This document shows, in pieces, positions 19,506-27,836 of a DNA stretch of 64,000 nucleotides (positions within the stretch are counted from its first letter, which is position 1; every line of letters begins with the position of its first letter). The translations under genes and the position numbers were made by a program. The DNA is from Jidongwangia harbinensis (GTDB lineage: Bacteria; Actinomycetota; Actinomycetes; Mycobacteriales; Micromonosporaceae), in NCBI RefSeq assembly GCF_020216025.1, contig NZ_JAIWNC010000010.1, positions 62,001 through 126,000 of the forward strand, given 5' to 3'. Under the pieces are notes generated by a model that was not told the origin of the DNA, ran no database searches, and worked only from the letters and a program-made list of their open reading frames with translations.

Positions 19506-20348
19506 TCAGGCCGCGGGTTCGCTGCCGCCGGGCACCAGCGTCACCTCGCCGTCGACGTGCTCCACGGTGAACAGGGTGCCGGGCGGGTAGCTGCCCAGGA
19601 CGTCGGGCGGCAGCTGGACGGTGCCGTCGCCGGCCACCACGGCGAAGTCGCGGCCGTCCCGGCCCTCGGCGCCGACCCGGCCGTCCCGGATGGTGACGGC
19701 CCGCCCGAGGCGGGCGCCGACGTGGTCGTCGTGGGTGACCACCACGATGGTGGTGTGGTGCTCGGCGTTGACCGTGTCGAGCGCGTCCAGCACCTCGTCC
19801 CGGCCGTGCGTGTCCAGCCGGCTGGTCGGCTCGTCCACCAGCAGCAGGCCGGGACCGGCGGCGATGCCGACGGCCAGCGCCGCCCGCTGGCGTCCGCCCG
19901 GGGTCAGGTCGGCCAGCAGCGCGCGTCCCTGGCCGGGCAGGCCGACCAGGTCGAGAATCCGGTCCGGGTGGTCCAGCGTCTTGCCGCGGGTGTGCGCGGC
20001 GCGGCGCTGGGCGAGCGCGATGTTGCGGTGCAGCGTGGTGTACGGGAGCAGGTTGCGGGCGGCGCCCTGCAGGACCACGCCGATGTCGGTGCCGCGCAGC
20101 CGGCTGATCTCGGTGTCGGTCAGCTTGGTCATGTCGTGGGTGCCGATGCTGATCAGGCCCGCCGAGGGACGCATCAGCCCGGCGAGCAGCGCGATCAGCG
20201 TGGACTTGCCGGAACCGGACGGGCCGACCAGGGCCAGCGTCTCGCCCGGAGCGATGGACAGGTCGACGCCGGCGAGGGCGACCACGTCCCCCGCCTCGGC
20301 GCGGTAGATGTGCACGACGCGCCGGCATGCCACGGCCAAACCGTTCAT
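19506..20348 (-). CDS. ABC transporter ATPase with AbrB-like tail
   Basis: About 280 aa, LolD/MacB-type ATPase. ATG at 20348 overlaps the stop of the upstream membrane protein gene as ATGA, so they are coupled. Motifs: Walker A GPSGSGKST (42-50), Q-loop VLQGAARNLLP, signature LTPGGRQRAAL in place of LSGGQ, Walker B LLLVDEPTSRLD, switch VVTHDDH. After the ATPase, the last ~45 residues (AVVAGDGTVQLPPDVL, GTLFTVEHVDGEVTLVP) have the swapped-hairpin pattern of SpoVT/AbrB domains. It is the natural partner of the two FtsX-type permeases encoded convergently, which lack an ATPase. That partnership is inference from proximity and type. Confidence 0.85.
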   Translation of the reverse strand: MNGLAVACRRVVHIYRAEAGDVVALAGVDLSIAPGETLALVGPSGSGKSTLIALLAGLMRPSAGLISIGTHDMTKLTDTEISRLRGTDIGVVLQGAARNLLPYTTLHRNIALAQRRAAHTRGKTLDHPDRILDLVGLPGQGRALLADLTPGGRQRAALAVGIAAGPGLLLVDEPTSRLDTHGRDEVLDALDTVNAEHHTTIVVVTHDDHVGARLGRAVTIRDGRVGAEGRDGRDFAVVAGDGTVQLPPDVLGSYPPGTLFTVEHVDGEVTLVPGGSEPAA

Positions 20349-22816
20349 GACCGGCATGGTGTCACGTCGGCGCCGCCCGTGGGCACCACCGGACCGGAGT
20401 CGCGCCCGGCGGCCTCGGTCCGCAGCTGCAGGACGGCCTCGCCGAGCTGCCGCCCGTACGCCGCGGACCGGGGGTAGTCGCTGTGCCGGCGGATCGGCGG
20501 ATCGAGCACCTCGCCGCCGGTCGGGGCCAGCCGGTCCGGGTCGTCCACCCGTACGTCGATCCCGTCCGGCGTGCCGATCGCCCAGCCCAGCTGGTCGGTG
20601 GGCCGGTACAGGCTGCGCCAGCGCGCGGCCGCCGAGTCACCGGTCAGCACGGTCTTCACCCGGACGCGGGCGTCCGCGCCGAAGCACGCCGGGAAGAGGC
20701 GGCCGTACAGCCGGGTGAGCTGGGTGCCGAAGGTCAGCAGGTAGACGTCCCGGCGCCGGTCCGCGGGCATCTGCAACACGGCCGCGACGGCCAGCACCGC
20801 GCCCTGGCTGTGCCCGGCCAGCACGATCGAGCGGTCGGTGTGGCAGATCCGGGTGAGCAGCTGCGGCACGGCGCGCTCGCCGTAGCAGGGTGGCGCGAAC
20901 GGGTGCGCGCCGCGCGGCCAGAACGTGGCCAGGTCCCAGATCATGCCGAGCGTGCGGCGCGGTTCGGCGGACCGGTAGGCGAGCCCGATCAGCCCGGCCA
21001 GCCCCACCAGCAGCAGACCGGCGAGCACACTCCCGGCGTCGGTCAGCCACTTGACCACCGGGATGCCGGGCGTGCCGGGCCAGGCGTCGGCCAGCAGGCC
21101 CTGCGGGGGCAGACCGGTGGCGGAGCCGGCCACCCCGACGGCGGCGTACCCGAGCACCGCCGCGCCCAGCAGCCCGAGCAGCCCGACCGCGTCCCGGCCG
21201 ACGAACTCGTGGGTGGCCACCGCGGCCGCCACGTCCCGGGCCCGGCGCCGCTCGTGCGGGCTCAGCCGGGGGTCCGACAACGACGGCGCCGCCCGCGCCT
21301 CCCGGCGGCGCCGGCGCAGCAGCCACGCCGCCCGCGCCGCGACCAGCGCCACCGGTACCCCGAAGGCGACCAGGCCGGTGGCGCACCAGAGCAGCGCGGG
21401 CGACATGCCGACCCGGCTCACGCTGCTGGTCACGGTGGCGCCGCCGTTGAGCCAGTCCGCCACCCAGAACAGCACCGCCGCCGAGTACAGCGTCCCGGTC
21501 GCCCAGCCGGCACCGGCGAACAGGGCGACGGACCGGCCGCCCCAGATCGGGCTGGAGTGCGTCTCGTCGCGGGCCCGGCGGCCCGCGACCGCCACCGCCG
21601 CGGCGCCCAGGGCCAGCCCGGCGACCACCCGGAACAGCGTCTGCCGGGACCAGTCCGTGGTCACGCCGGAGACCGCCAGGGCGAGCCCGCCGAGCGCCGC
21701 CGCACCGATCACGGCCGTCCGCCAGCGGGCCGAGACCAGCGCGCCGAGCAGCAGGATCAGGACGAACTGCCCGACGAACAGCCACTGACCCACCGGGCCG
21801 AACCCGGGCAGCGGCTCCGGCGGGCCGCCCGCCGGGACCAGCGGCACCGTGGGCCGCGCCGGAACCAGCAGGAACACCAGCGCGGCCAGCAGCGCCCCGA
21901 CCGCGCACCACAGCGCGGCGCCCCGCCACCTGTGGCCACCGGACGTGGCGGCGCGGTCCCGGACGCCCGGCGTCAGCAGCGACACCAGCACCAGCGCGAA
22001 CGCGGCCAGCGCGCCGGCGGCGGCCGCCACACCGAACGCGCCGGCCACCGCGCCGGGCTGGGCGGCACCCGGGCGGCCGTCCACCAGCAGACCGGCCAGC
22101 GCGGCCACGCCCGCCACCGACGCCAGCGCCGCCGCCGCGTGCACCACGGTGAGATGCCGGACCTGCTCCTCACCGCTCCAGAAGTACGGCTCCTCCAACG
22201 GCGTGCCGGCGTCCCGGGGCGGCGCCGAGGTCGGGATCTCCGCCTCGTACACGAACGAGCGCCGGGCCAGCACCCACAGACCGGCCAGCACCAGGACCGG
22301 CGCCAGCATGCCCACCGCGACCGGCCGCAGCCCCGCCGACCAGAACGTGCCCTCGGTCAGGAACCCGGTGCCCGGCACGGTCCGCGGGCAGCCGTCCCGG
22401 CACTGCCAGCCCACCTGGTCCATGCCGGCCCCCGCGGCGGCCAGCACCAGCGTCACGGTCAGCGTCACGGCCAGCACCCGGACTCCGAACGCGGCCGCCT
22501 CGGACCGGCGCGAGCGGGAGATCTCCGGACGGGCCCAGAGCGCGACGTTGACGAACGCGAACGGCAGCAGCAGCGCCCAACCGGCACGCTGCAGATCCTT
22601 CCGGGTCCGGTGGCCGGAGGTGAGCTGACCCCAGCTGTACGCCTCGGTCACCAGTCCGGCCCGGTCGTCGTCCGCGCAGCGCCGGTAGAAGCCGGTCTGC
22701 TCGTCGCCCGCGCACCGGCGTACCGGCGGGGCGTCGCCGAGCCAGCGTTCCCGCAACATCGACTCCGGCGGGGTGTTGGACACCCCGTGCACGCGAATCT
22801 CCAGCACCTCTCGCAT
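20345..22816 (-). CDS. Polytopic membrane protein with GHSQG motif
   Basis: About 823 aa from ATG at 22816 ([18 protein letters not shown]). The opening VHGVSNTP is typical of alpha/beta-hydrolase-like proteins, then come roughly ten or more TM helices between residues 75 and 610, and a cytosolic C-terminal region with [16 protein letters not shown] (Ser670), a nucleophile-elbow motif, followed by [17 protein letters not shown] as in lipase-like folds. So the hydrolase halves appear split around a membrane domain. A lipid- or ester-related role at the membrane is inferred. It is translationally coupled to the ABC ATPase downstream. No characterised homologue is recognised. Confidence 0.78.
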   Translation of the reverse strand: MREVLEIRVHGVSNTPPESMLRERWLGDAPPVRRCAGDEQTGFYRRCADDDRAGLVTEAYSWGQLTSGHRTRKDLQRAGWALLLPFAFVNVALWARPEISRSRRSEAAAFGVRVLAVTLTVTLVLAAAGAGMDQVGWQCRDGCPRTVPGTGFLTEGTFWSAGLRPVAVGMLAPVLVLAGLWVLARRSFVYEAEIPTSAPPRDAGTPLEEPYFWSGEEQVRHLTVVHAAAALASVAGVAALAGLLVDGRPGAAQPGAVAGAFGVAAAAGALAAFALVLVSLLTPGVRDRAATSGGHRWRGAALWCAVGALLAALVFLLVPARPTVPLVPAGGPPEPLPGFGPVGQWLFVGQFVLILLLGALVSARWRTAVIGAAALGGLALAVSGVTTDWSRQTLFRVVAGLALGAAAVAVAGRRARDETHSSPIWGGRSVALFAGAGWATGTLYSAAVLFWVADWLNGGATVTSSVSRVGMSPALLWCATGLVAFGVPVALVAARAAWLLRRRRREARAAPSLSDPRLSPHERRRARDVAAAVATHEFVGRDAVGLLGLLGAAVLGYAAVGVAGSATGLPPQGLLADAWPGTPGIPVVKWLTDAGSVLAGLLLVGLAGLIGLAYRSAEPRRTLGMIWDLATFWPRGAHPFAPPCYGERAVPQLLTRICHTDRSIVLAGHSQGAVLAVAAVLQMPADRRRDVYLLTFGTQLTRLYGRLFPACFGADARVRVKTVLTGDSAAARWRSLYRPTDQLGWAIGTPDGIDVRVDDPDRLAPTGGEVLDPPIRRHSDYPRSAAYGRQLGEAVLQLRTEAAGRDSGPVVPTGGADVTPCRS

Positions 22817-22959
22817 CCGCCCATGCTGCGGCACCGGCCCGGCACGCGGAGCGACCGGGTGCCGGATCCGGCCGTCCGTCGCCCACGGCTGCACGTTTCC
22901 CCCGCGCAACGGGGGTGAATTGCCGCCGGCGCCGGTCCGCAATGGCCGATGATCGGACG

Positions 22960-24339
22960 ATGACCCAGGAAGCGGACCACGCCGCCACCAAGATCCTGCT
23001 GTCCGAAGCGGAGATGCCGCGCCGCTGGTACAACATCATCCCGGACCTGCCCAGCCCGCCCCCGCCGGTGCTGCACCCCGGGACGCGGCAGCCGGTCGGC
23101 CCGGACGACCTCGCCCCGCTGTTCCCGATGGCGCTGATCGAGCAGGAGGTGACCACCGAACGGTACGTTCCCATCCCCGACGAGGTGCTGGACGTGTACC
23201 GGCTGTGGCGCCCGTCGCCGCTGTTCCGCGCCCGCCGGCTGGAACGCCTGCTCGGCACGCCGGCCCGGATCTACTACAAGTACGAGGGCGTCTCGCCGGC
23301 CGGCTCGCACAAGCCCAACACGGCGGTGCCGCAGGCGTTCTACAACGCGGCGGCCGGTATCCGGCGGCTGACCACCGAGACCGGCGCCGGACAGTGGGGC
23401 ACCGCGCTCGCGTTCGCCAGCGCGCAGTTCGGACTGGAGTGCGAGGTCTGGCAGGTCCGGGCGTCCTACGATCAGAAGCCGTACCGGAAAATCATGATCG
23501 AGACGTTCGGCGGCACCATCCACCCGTCACCGTCCGACCGCACCGAGGCCGGCCGCCGGGTGCTCGCCGCCGACCCGGACTCGCCGGGGTCGCTGGGCAT
23601 CGCGATCAGCGAGGCGGTCGAGGTGGCGGTGCAGCACGCCGACACCAACTACGCGCTGGGCAGCGTGCTCAACCACGTCCTGCTGCACCAGACCGTGATC
23701 GGCGAGGAGGCGCTCGCCCAGCTCGCCAAGGTGGACGCCCGGCCGGACGTGATCGTCGGCTGCACCGGCGGCGGCTCCAACTTCGCCGGGCTGGCGTTCC
23801 CGTTCCTGCGCGAGAAGCTGGCCGGCCGGATGGACCCGGTGATCCGCGCGGTCGAGCCGACCGCCTGCCCGTCGCTGACCAAGGGCGTGTACGCGTACGA
23901 CTTCGGCGACACCGCCGGAATGACCCCGCTGATGAAGATGCACACGCTGGGCCACGACTTCATCCCCGATCCGATCCACGCCGGCGGCCTGCGCTACCAC
24001 GGCATGTCCCCGTTGCTCTCGCACGTGTACGAGCTGGGCCTGATCGAGGCGGTGGCCAAGACGCAGCGGGAGTGCTTCGAGGCGGGGGTGACGTTCGCGC
24101 GTACCGAAGGCATCATCCCGGCCCCGGAGCCGACCCACGCGCTGGCCGCCTGCATCTCCGAGGCGTTGCGCTGCAAGGAGACCGGCGAGCCGAAGGTCAT
24201 CCTCACCGCGCTCTGCGGCCACGGCCACCTGGACCTGCCCGCGTACGGGCGCTTCCTGGCCGGCGACATGGTCGACCACGCCCTGTCCGACGACGCGGTT
24301 GCGGCGGCCATGGCCGCCCTCCCGTCCGTGCCGGCCTGA
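22960..24339 (+). CDS. trpB2: TrpB2-type tryptophan synthase beta chain
   Basis: About 459 aa from ATG at 22960 ([14 protein letters not shown]); earlier in-frame ATGs at 22942 and 22915 are possible. It belongs to the TrpB2 branch: long N-terminal extension before [31 protein letters not shown] lysine Lys118 in GSHKPNT, PLP-phosphate loop GCTGGGSNF and the TrpB2-type C-terminus with [13 protein letters not shown]. TrpB2 enzymes join indole and serine to form tryptophan, or act as serine/phosphoserine-linked enzymes, often without TrpA. There is no trpA or other trp gene here, so it may salvage indole. It is divergent from the membrane protein gene and convergent with the pectate lyase gene. 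Confidence 0.9.
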   Translation: MTQEADHAATKILLSEAEMPRRWYNIIPDLPSPPPPVLHPGTRQPVGPDDLAPLFPMALIEQEVTTERYVPIPDEVLDVYRLWRPSPLFRARRLERLLGTPARIYYKYEGVSPAGSHKPNTAVPQAFYNAAAGIRRLTTETGAGQWGTALAFASAQFGLECEVWQVRASYDQKPYRKIMIETFGGTIHPSPSDRTEAGRRVLAADPDSPGSLGIAISEAVEVAVQHADTNYALGSVLNHVLLHQTVIGEEALAQLAKVDARPDVIVGCTGGGSNFAGLAFPFLREKLAGRMDPVIRAVEPTACPSLTKGVYAYDFGDTAGMTPLMKMHTLGHDFIPDPIHAGGLRYHGMSPLLSHVYELGLIEAVAKTQRECFEAGVTFARTEGIIPAPEPTHALAACISEALRCKETGEPKVILTALCGHGHLDLPAYGRFLAGDMVDHALSDDAVAAAMAALPSVPA

Positions 24340-24343
24340 CCCG

Positions 24344-24361
24344 CCCGCCGCGGTCGGCGGG
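24344..24361 (+). terminator. Hairpin after trpB2
   Basis: CCCGCCG, a 4-nt loop, CGGCGGG: a perfect 7-bp GC stem 4 nt after the trpB2 stop. There is no U-tract, which is usual for actinomycete terminators. Confidence 0.45.
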
Positions 24362-24383
24362 GTCGACGTGGTGGCGGGGGGGT

Positions 24384-24459
<76 letters not shown>

Positions 24460-24475
24460 GCCGTGGGGGTGGGGG

Positions 24476-25456
24476 TCAGAGCGAGATGCGGCCGGCGCCG
24501 GCGTTCGCGGTCACGACGGACTTGACGTTCGCGGCGGCGTCAGGGGTGTACGAGTAGGGGATCGAGGCGACGCTGCCACCGGTCTGCCCGGAGCCCGAGT
24601 TCACCAGCTGGTTGTTGCGCGCCACCAGGCTGCCCGGGCCGGAGTCGCCTTCGCCCAGGTGGAACGGGTCTTCGACATTCTCGAACGAGTTCGCCTCGAC
24701 GAGTACGCCGGCGCCCTCGGTGGAGGCCACGCCGTACCCGCTGTTGTTGAAGTAGTAGTTGTTGTAGACGTGCACCGGGTTACCGAACCGGACTCGCGGG
24801 TGCCGCTGCGTCGACGCGTCGAACCAGTTGTGGTGGTACGTGACCCGCAAATGTCCGCGGTCCTGGCTCGCATTGTCGTCGCTGTGGCCCAGCAGCATTG
24901 ACTTGTCGTGGCCGAACACCCGGTTCCAGGAAACCGTGATGAAGTCCGACCCGCGCTTGATGTCGACCGCGCCGTCCTTGCCGCCGGTGAAGGAATTGTG
25001 ATCGACCCAGATGTTGGTCGCCGATTCCTGCACGTTGATGGCGTCGTCGTTCCAGCCGCGGAACGTGATGTTGCGGATGATGACGTTACGGTCGCCGTTG
25101 ACGTTCAGGCCGCAGCCGGAGATGGTGGCGCCCGCGTTCCCGATGATGGTCTTGTCGGACCGCACCCGCAGCATGCCGGAGCAGCTGATGGTGCCGGATA
25201 CCCGGATGACCGCCGGCGCGGTCGCGCCGACCGCCGAGGTCAGCGCGGACGCACTGGTCACCGTGGTGGCAGCGGCGTTGCCACCGCCGGTGGTGCCGCC
25301 GTTCTGGGTGGCCCAGCCGACGAGGTCGAGGACCCCGAAGGTCTGCGGCGGCGCGGCGGTCCCGCCGTGGGCGACCCCGACGACACCGACGGCGAGCAGG
25401 ACGGGGACGGCGGCGGCGGAGGCGTACTTCACGACCTTTTGAATACGGCCAGACAT
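24476..25456 (-). CDS. Secreted pectate lyase, family PL1
   Basis: About 326 aa. ATG at 25456 has AAAGGAG 9 nt upstream; the frame open to 25720 is a non-coding extension. Signal peptide: KYASAAAVPVLLAVGVVGVAHGG. PL1 motifs are clear: KTIIGN, NVIIRNITFRG, the calcium-binding WNDDAINVQ region, WVDHNSF, RGSDFITVSWN, and RHPRVRFG with the catalytic Arg, followed by VYNNYYFNNSGYGV. It cleaves polygalacturonate by beta-elimination outside the cell, using Ca2+. It has no carbohydrate-binding module and is single-domain. A LacI-type operator-like palindrome lies 300 nt upstream (25756). Confidence 0.93.
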   Translation of the reverse strand: MSGRIQKVVKYASAAAVPVLLAVGVVGVAHGGTAAPPQTFGVLDLVGWATQNGGTTGGGNAAATTVTSASALTSAVGATAPAVIRVSGTISCSGMLRVRSDKTIIGNAGATISGCGLNVNGDRNVIIRNITFRGWNDDAINVQESATNIWVDHNSFTGGKDGAVDIKRGSDFITVSWNRVFGHDKSMLLGHSDDNASQDRGHLRVTYHHNWFDASTQRHPRVRFGNPVHVYNNYYFNNSGYGVASTEGAGVLVEANSFENVEDPFHLGEGDSGPGSLVARNNQLVNSGSGQTGGSVASIPYSYTPDAAANVKSVVTANAGAGRISL

Positions 25457-25755
25457 TACTGTGTGCTCCTTTGCGGTAGCGGGAAGTTGCAATTTCGCGG
25501 AGCGGCATGGTCGATTGGCGGACCGGCTCGGCCCGCGTGCGCCCGGTATCGACTCGCGTCGTCCGCGAACTGCGGATCTGTCGATGGATCGACGGCTTCG
25601 GTCGACCCTCGTTGGAACGGCTCCCGACCACAGAGAAACATAGGTGTCGATTGATGGGAAGGCATTGACGTTTGCAGGTTTTTTGCATTCCTCGAGCGTT
25701 TGTGAAGAGCCGAACCTCATCGTTGACAGTCGATGAAGCCGTGCGTACCCTGCCC

Positions 25756-25771
25756 AGGAAAGCGCTTACCT
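25756..25771. promoter_or_regulatory. LacI-type operator-like palindrome
   Basis: AGGAAAGCGCTTACCT, a near-perfect 16-nt palindrome with a central GCGC and the AAAGCGCTT core common to LacI-family operators (cre-like). It lies 300 nt upstream of the pectate lyase start, in the AT-richer promoter-side region. Control of the lyase by a LacI-family repressor is inference. Confidence 0.4.
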
Positions 25772-25870
25772 CGGGAGGCAGGCTCGGGGGAGGGTTCGGG
25801 TGGTGCGGCGCATGGGGCTCGCGGGTGCGAGCGCGCCATGTGTCCTGCGCGCGCGGCTCGGGACGACGGG

Positions 25871-26047
25871 GTGTGTTGCGCTGCGGTGCGGTGCGAGCCG
25901 TAGGTCTGCACGCGCGGGTTGGGGCGACCGGGTGTGTTGCGCTGCGGTGCGGTGCGAGCCGTAGGTCTGCACGCGCGGGTTGGGGCGACGGGGTGTGTTG
26001 CGCTGCGGTGCGGTGCGAGCCGTAGGTCTGCACGCGCGGGTGGGGAC
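25871..26047. repeat. Three 61-bp tandem repeats
   Basis: Units begin at 25871, 25932 and 25993 with GTGTGTTGCGCTGCGGTGCG and run through GAGCCGTAGGTCTGCACGCG to the next unit. The first two are identical except for one or two bases at the junction; the third is cut short by one T and diverges after the GCGCGGGT segment. No spacers separate the units, so this is a minisatellite, not a CRISPR array. Confidence 0.85.
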
Positions 26048-26214
26048 GGCGGGCCGTGTCGAGGTGCGGCGCTACCCGAGCCGTTCCTCCACACACGCCC
26101 GGGGGCGGGAGTCGGCGGGGCGGCACGCCCGTCACGGGTTTGGGTGCCGCACGGAGACACGACGAGGAAGTGGTGGTGCCGGCGCCCGGTCCGCGACCCT
26201 CCGGCCGGCCGCCT

Positions 26215-26228
26215 CAGTGGTACACCAC
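26215..26228. repeat. Half copy of dispersed palindrome
   Basis: CAGTGGTACACCAC matches one arm of the dispersed palindrome (compare 55587-55600). It lies 23 nt before the full copy at 26252, which suggests insertion, duplication or recombination between copies. Confidence 0.55.
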
Positions 26229-26251
26229 AGCGGTTATCCGGCGCTCATGAC

Positions 26252-26295
26252 GACGTTGGTGTACCACTGGAGCGCTCCACTGGTACACCAACGTC
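26252..26295. repeat. Dispersed palindrome, copy 2
   Basis: A 44-nt palindrome with perfect 15-nt outer arms (GACGTTGGTGTACCA) around CTGGAGCGCTCCAC, in which only the outermost pair of the core mismatches. It is 133 nt upstream of the C15-like gene start. Confidence 0.8.
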
Positions 26296-26427
26296 CCCAC
26301 CGCAACACCGGCCGCCGCCGCTCGGCGTGCGGAACTGGATCTGTCGGGTGGGCGTGCGGGCGGTGCGCCGGGAGGCTCCGGACCGCTATCGTCATGGTTC
26401 GATGCTCTTCGTGCCGGAGGTAGCCGC

Positions 26428-27750
26428 ATGACCGCTCCGTTGCGCACCGCAGCGCGCCTCCTCACCGCCGCCGCGGTCGCCGTCCTTCTCGCCGCCGCGC
26501 CGGGCGCCGCCCTGGCCCGGACCGGCGCGCCGACCAACTGCTTCGACCGCGCCGCCCCGGTCACCTATGAGGAGGGTCGCATCGAGACCCCGGCCCTGCC
26601 GGGCGGACAACGGGTGCCGTATGCGCTGGTGGAGGCGGGCGGGTTCAACACGTACGTGGAGCGGCTCGCCGCCGACCTGTGCCGCGCCAAGTCCACATCG
26701 GCCGCCGAGCAGCTGGCCCGGTTGCGTGGCGCGGTGCTCTGGCAGACCGCGGTGGAACGCGCGCAGGGCACGCGCTGGATGGGCACGATCGAGAGGTACG
26801 ACGACCGGCCGCTGTACTGGGCCCGGCTGATGGGCACCCGGGACCTGCGCCAGTGGCGGCCGGCCTTCCCGGTGTCCGACGAGGTGCGCGCCACGCTGGT
26901 GCGGGCGTTCGAGTACGCGGCCCGCGGGGTGTTCTCCACCGACTTCCCCGGGCGCACCGCCGTCACCCGGGTCCTGGTCAGCGGCTTCGACCCGTACCAG
27001 TTGAACAACGAGATCCGCCGGTCCAACCCGTCCGGCGCGTCCGTGCTGCAGTTGGACGGCACGCAGTACCGGGTCGGCAACCGGCTGGTCCGGATCGAGG
27101 CGGTGGCGCTGCCGGTCACCTGGAGCGGGTTCGACGCGGGCATCGTCGAGGAGGCGTTCGGGCCGCATCTGCTTCCGGAGTCGCCGCAGCGCGCCGACCT
27201 GATCATGACGATCAGCCAGGGACTGCGCGGCACCATGAACATCGAGCAGTGGGCCGGCGCGTGGCGGGGCGGCGGCCTGGACAACAACAACGAGGGCGAG
27301 GCGGAACTCGTGCCGCCGGCGGCGGGGTGGCCGCAACCCCAGCCGCAGCCCGAGTTCATCGAGACCACGCTGCCGGCCGCCCAGATGATCGCGGCCGGGA
27401 CCACGCCGTGGCCGGTCCGGCTGAACCCGCAGCTGTGCGAGTGGGCCGCCGGGGACCGGCCGGACCCGGCCGGGATCAGTTGCCACAGCCGGGGCCCGAC
27501 GCCCGGTTCGCAGGCGCATTCCGGTGGTGGTGGCGACTATCTGTCGAACGAGAGCATGTACCGCTCCAACCGGCTGCGGCTGGCGCTCGGCGCGACCGAC
27601 GTCGCCGGCGGGCACCTGCACATCTCCGCGCTGGTGTACCCGTCCGACCCGTTGATCGTCCTGGACCAGGCGTTCGCGGCCGACCGGGCCCAGACGATCG
27701 AGCAGACCATGGCGCTGGTCCGGGCGGCAGGCGCCGCGGCCGCCGGATAG
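26428..27750 (+). CDS. Secreted pyroglutamyl-peptidase-like protein
   Basis: A 440-aa product with GGAGG 7 nt before the ATG and a signal peptide ending near ALA-RTG. From about residue 185 it resembles pyroglutamyl peptidase I (C15): VLVSGFDPYQLNNEIRRSNPSG (family GFDPFGG..NPS), DLIMTISQGLRGTMNIEQWA with the equivalent of catalytic Glu (Glu273), and GGHLHISAL with the equivalent of catalytic His (His398). The Cys motif (TYVCNH in true enzymes) is DYLSNES here, so Cys is replaced by Ser373. Classical C15 enzymes are cytosolic and about 215 aa; this one is exported and has a ~180-aa N-terminal extension of unknown fold. It may be a serine variant or an inactive binder. Confidence 0.75.
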   Translation: MTAPLRTAARLLTAAAVAVLLAAAPGAALARTGAPTNCFDRAAPVTYEEGRIETPALPGGQRVPYALVEAGGFNTYVERLAADLCRAKSTSAAEQLARLRGAVLWQTAVERAQGTRWMGTIERYDDRPLYWARLMGTRDLRQWRPAFPVSDEVRATLVRAFEYAARGVFSTDFPGRTAVTRVLVSGFDPYQLNNEIRRSNPSGASVLQLDGTQYRVGNRLVRIEAVALPVTWSGFDAGIVEEAFGPHLLPESPQRADLIMTISQGLRGTMNIEQWAGAWRGGGLDNNNEGEAELVPPAAGWPQPQPQPEFIETTLPAAQMIAAGTTPWPVRLNPQLCEWAAGDRPDPAGISCHSRGPTPGSQAHSGGGGDYLSNESMYRSNRLRLALGATDVAGGHLHISALVYPSDPLIVLDQAFAADRAQTIEQTMALVRAAGAAAAG

Positions 27751-27824
27751 CGCCACCGGGCGAACGTCACGAAGCGGGAGCGGCACGCGGCGCGGTCCGG
27801 GCGGTAGCACCGCGCGCCGGTGGG

Positions 27825-27830
27825 TATTAC
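27825..27830 (+). promoter_or_regulatory. -10 element for leaderless LigD-like gene
   Basis: TATTAC ends exactly 6 nt before the GTG at 27837 and no ribosome site precedes that codon. The spacing places the transcript start on the start codon, as in leaderless actinobacterial genes. Confidence 0.45.
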
Positions 27831-27836
27831 CTGGCC

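Larger units (their letters stand above)
25457..26427. other. Long repeat-rich intergenic region
   Basis: No gene is supported in this 971-bp gap between the divergent pectate lyase and C15-like genes. It contains the pectate lyase leader and an AT-richer patch (25640-25750), an operator-like palindrome (25756), three 61-bp tandem repeats (25871 on), a half copy (26215) and a full copy (26252) of the dispersed palindrome. Open frames across the tandem repeats shift frame at each copy because 61 is not a multiple of three. Confidence 0.6.

Noticed and set aside
25871-26047. Possible CRISPR array
   Set aside because: The three 61-bp units are directly adjacent with no variable spacers and no cas genes are present.
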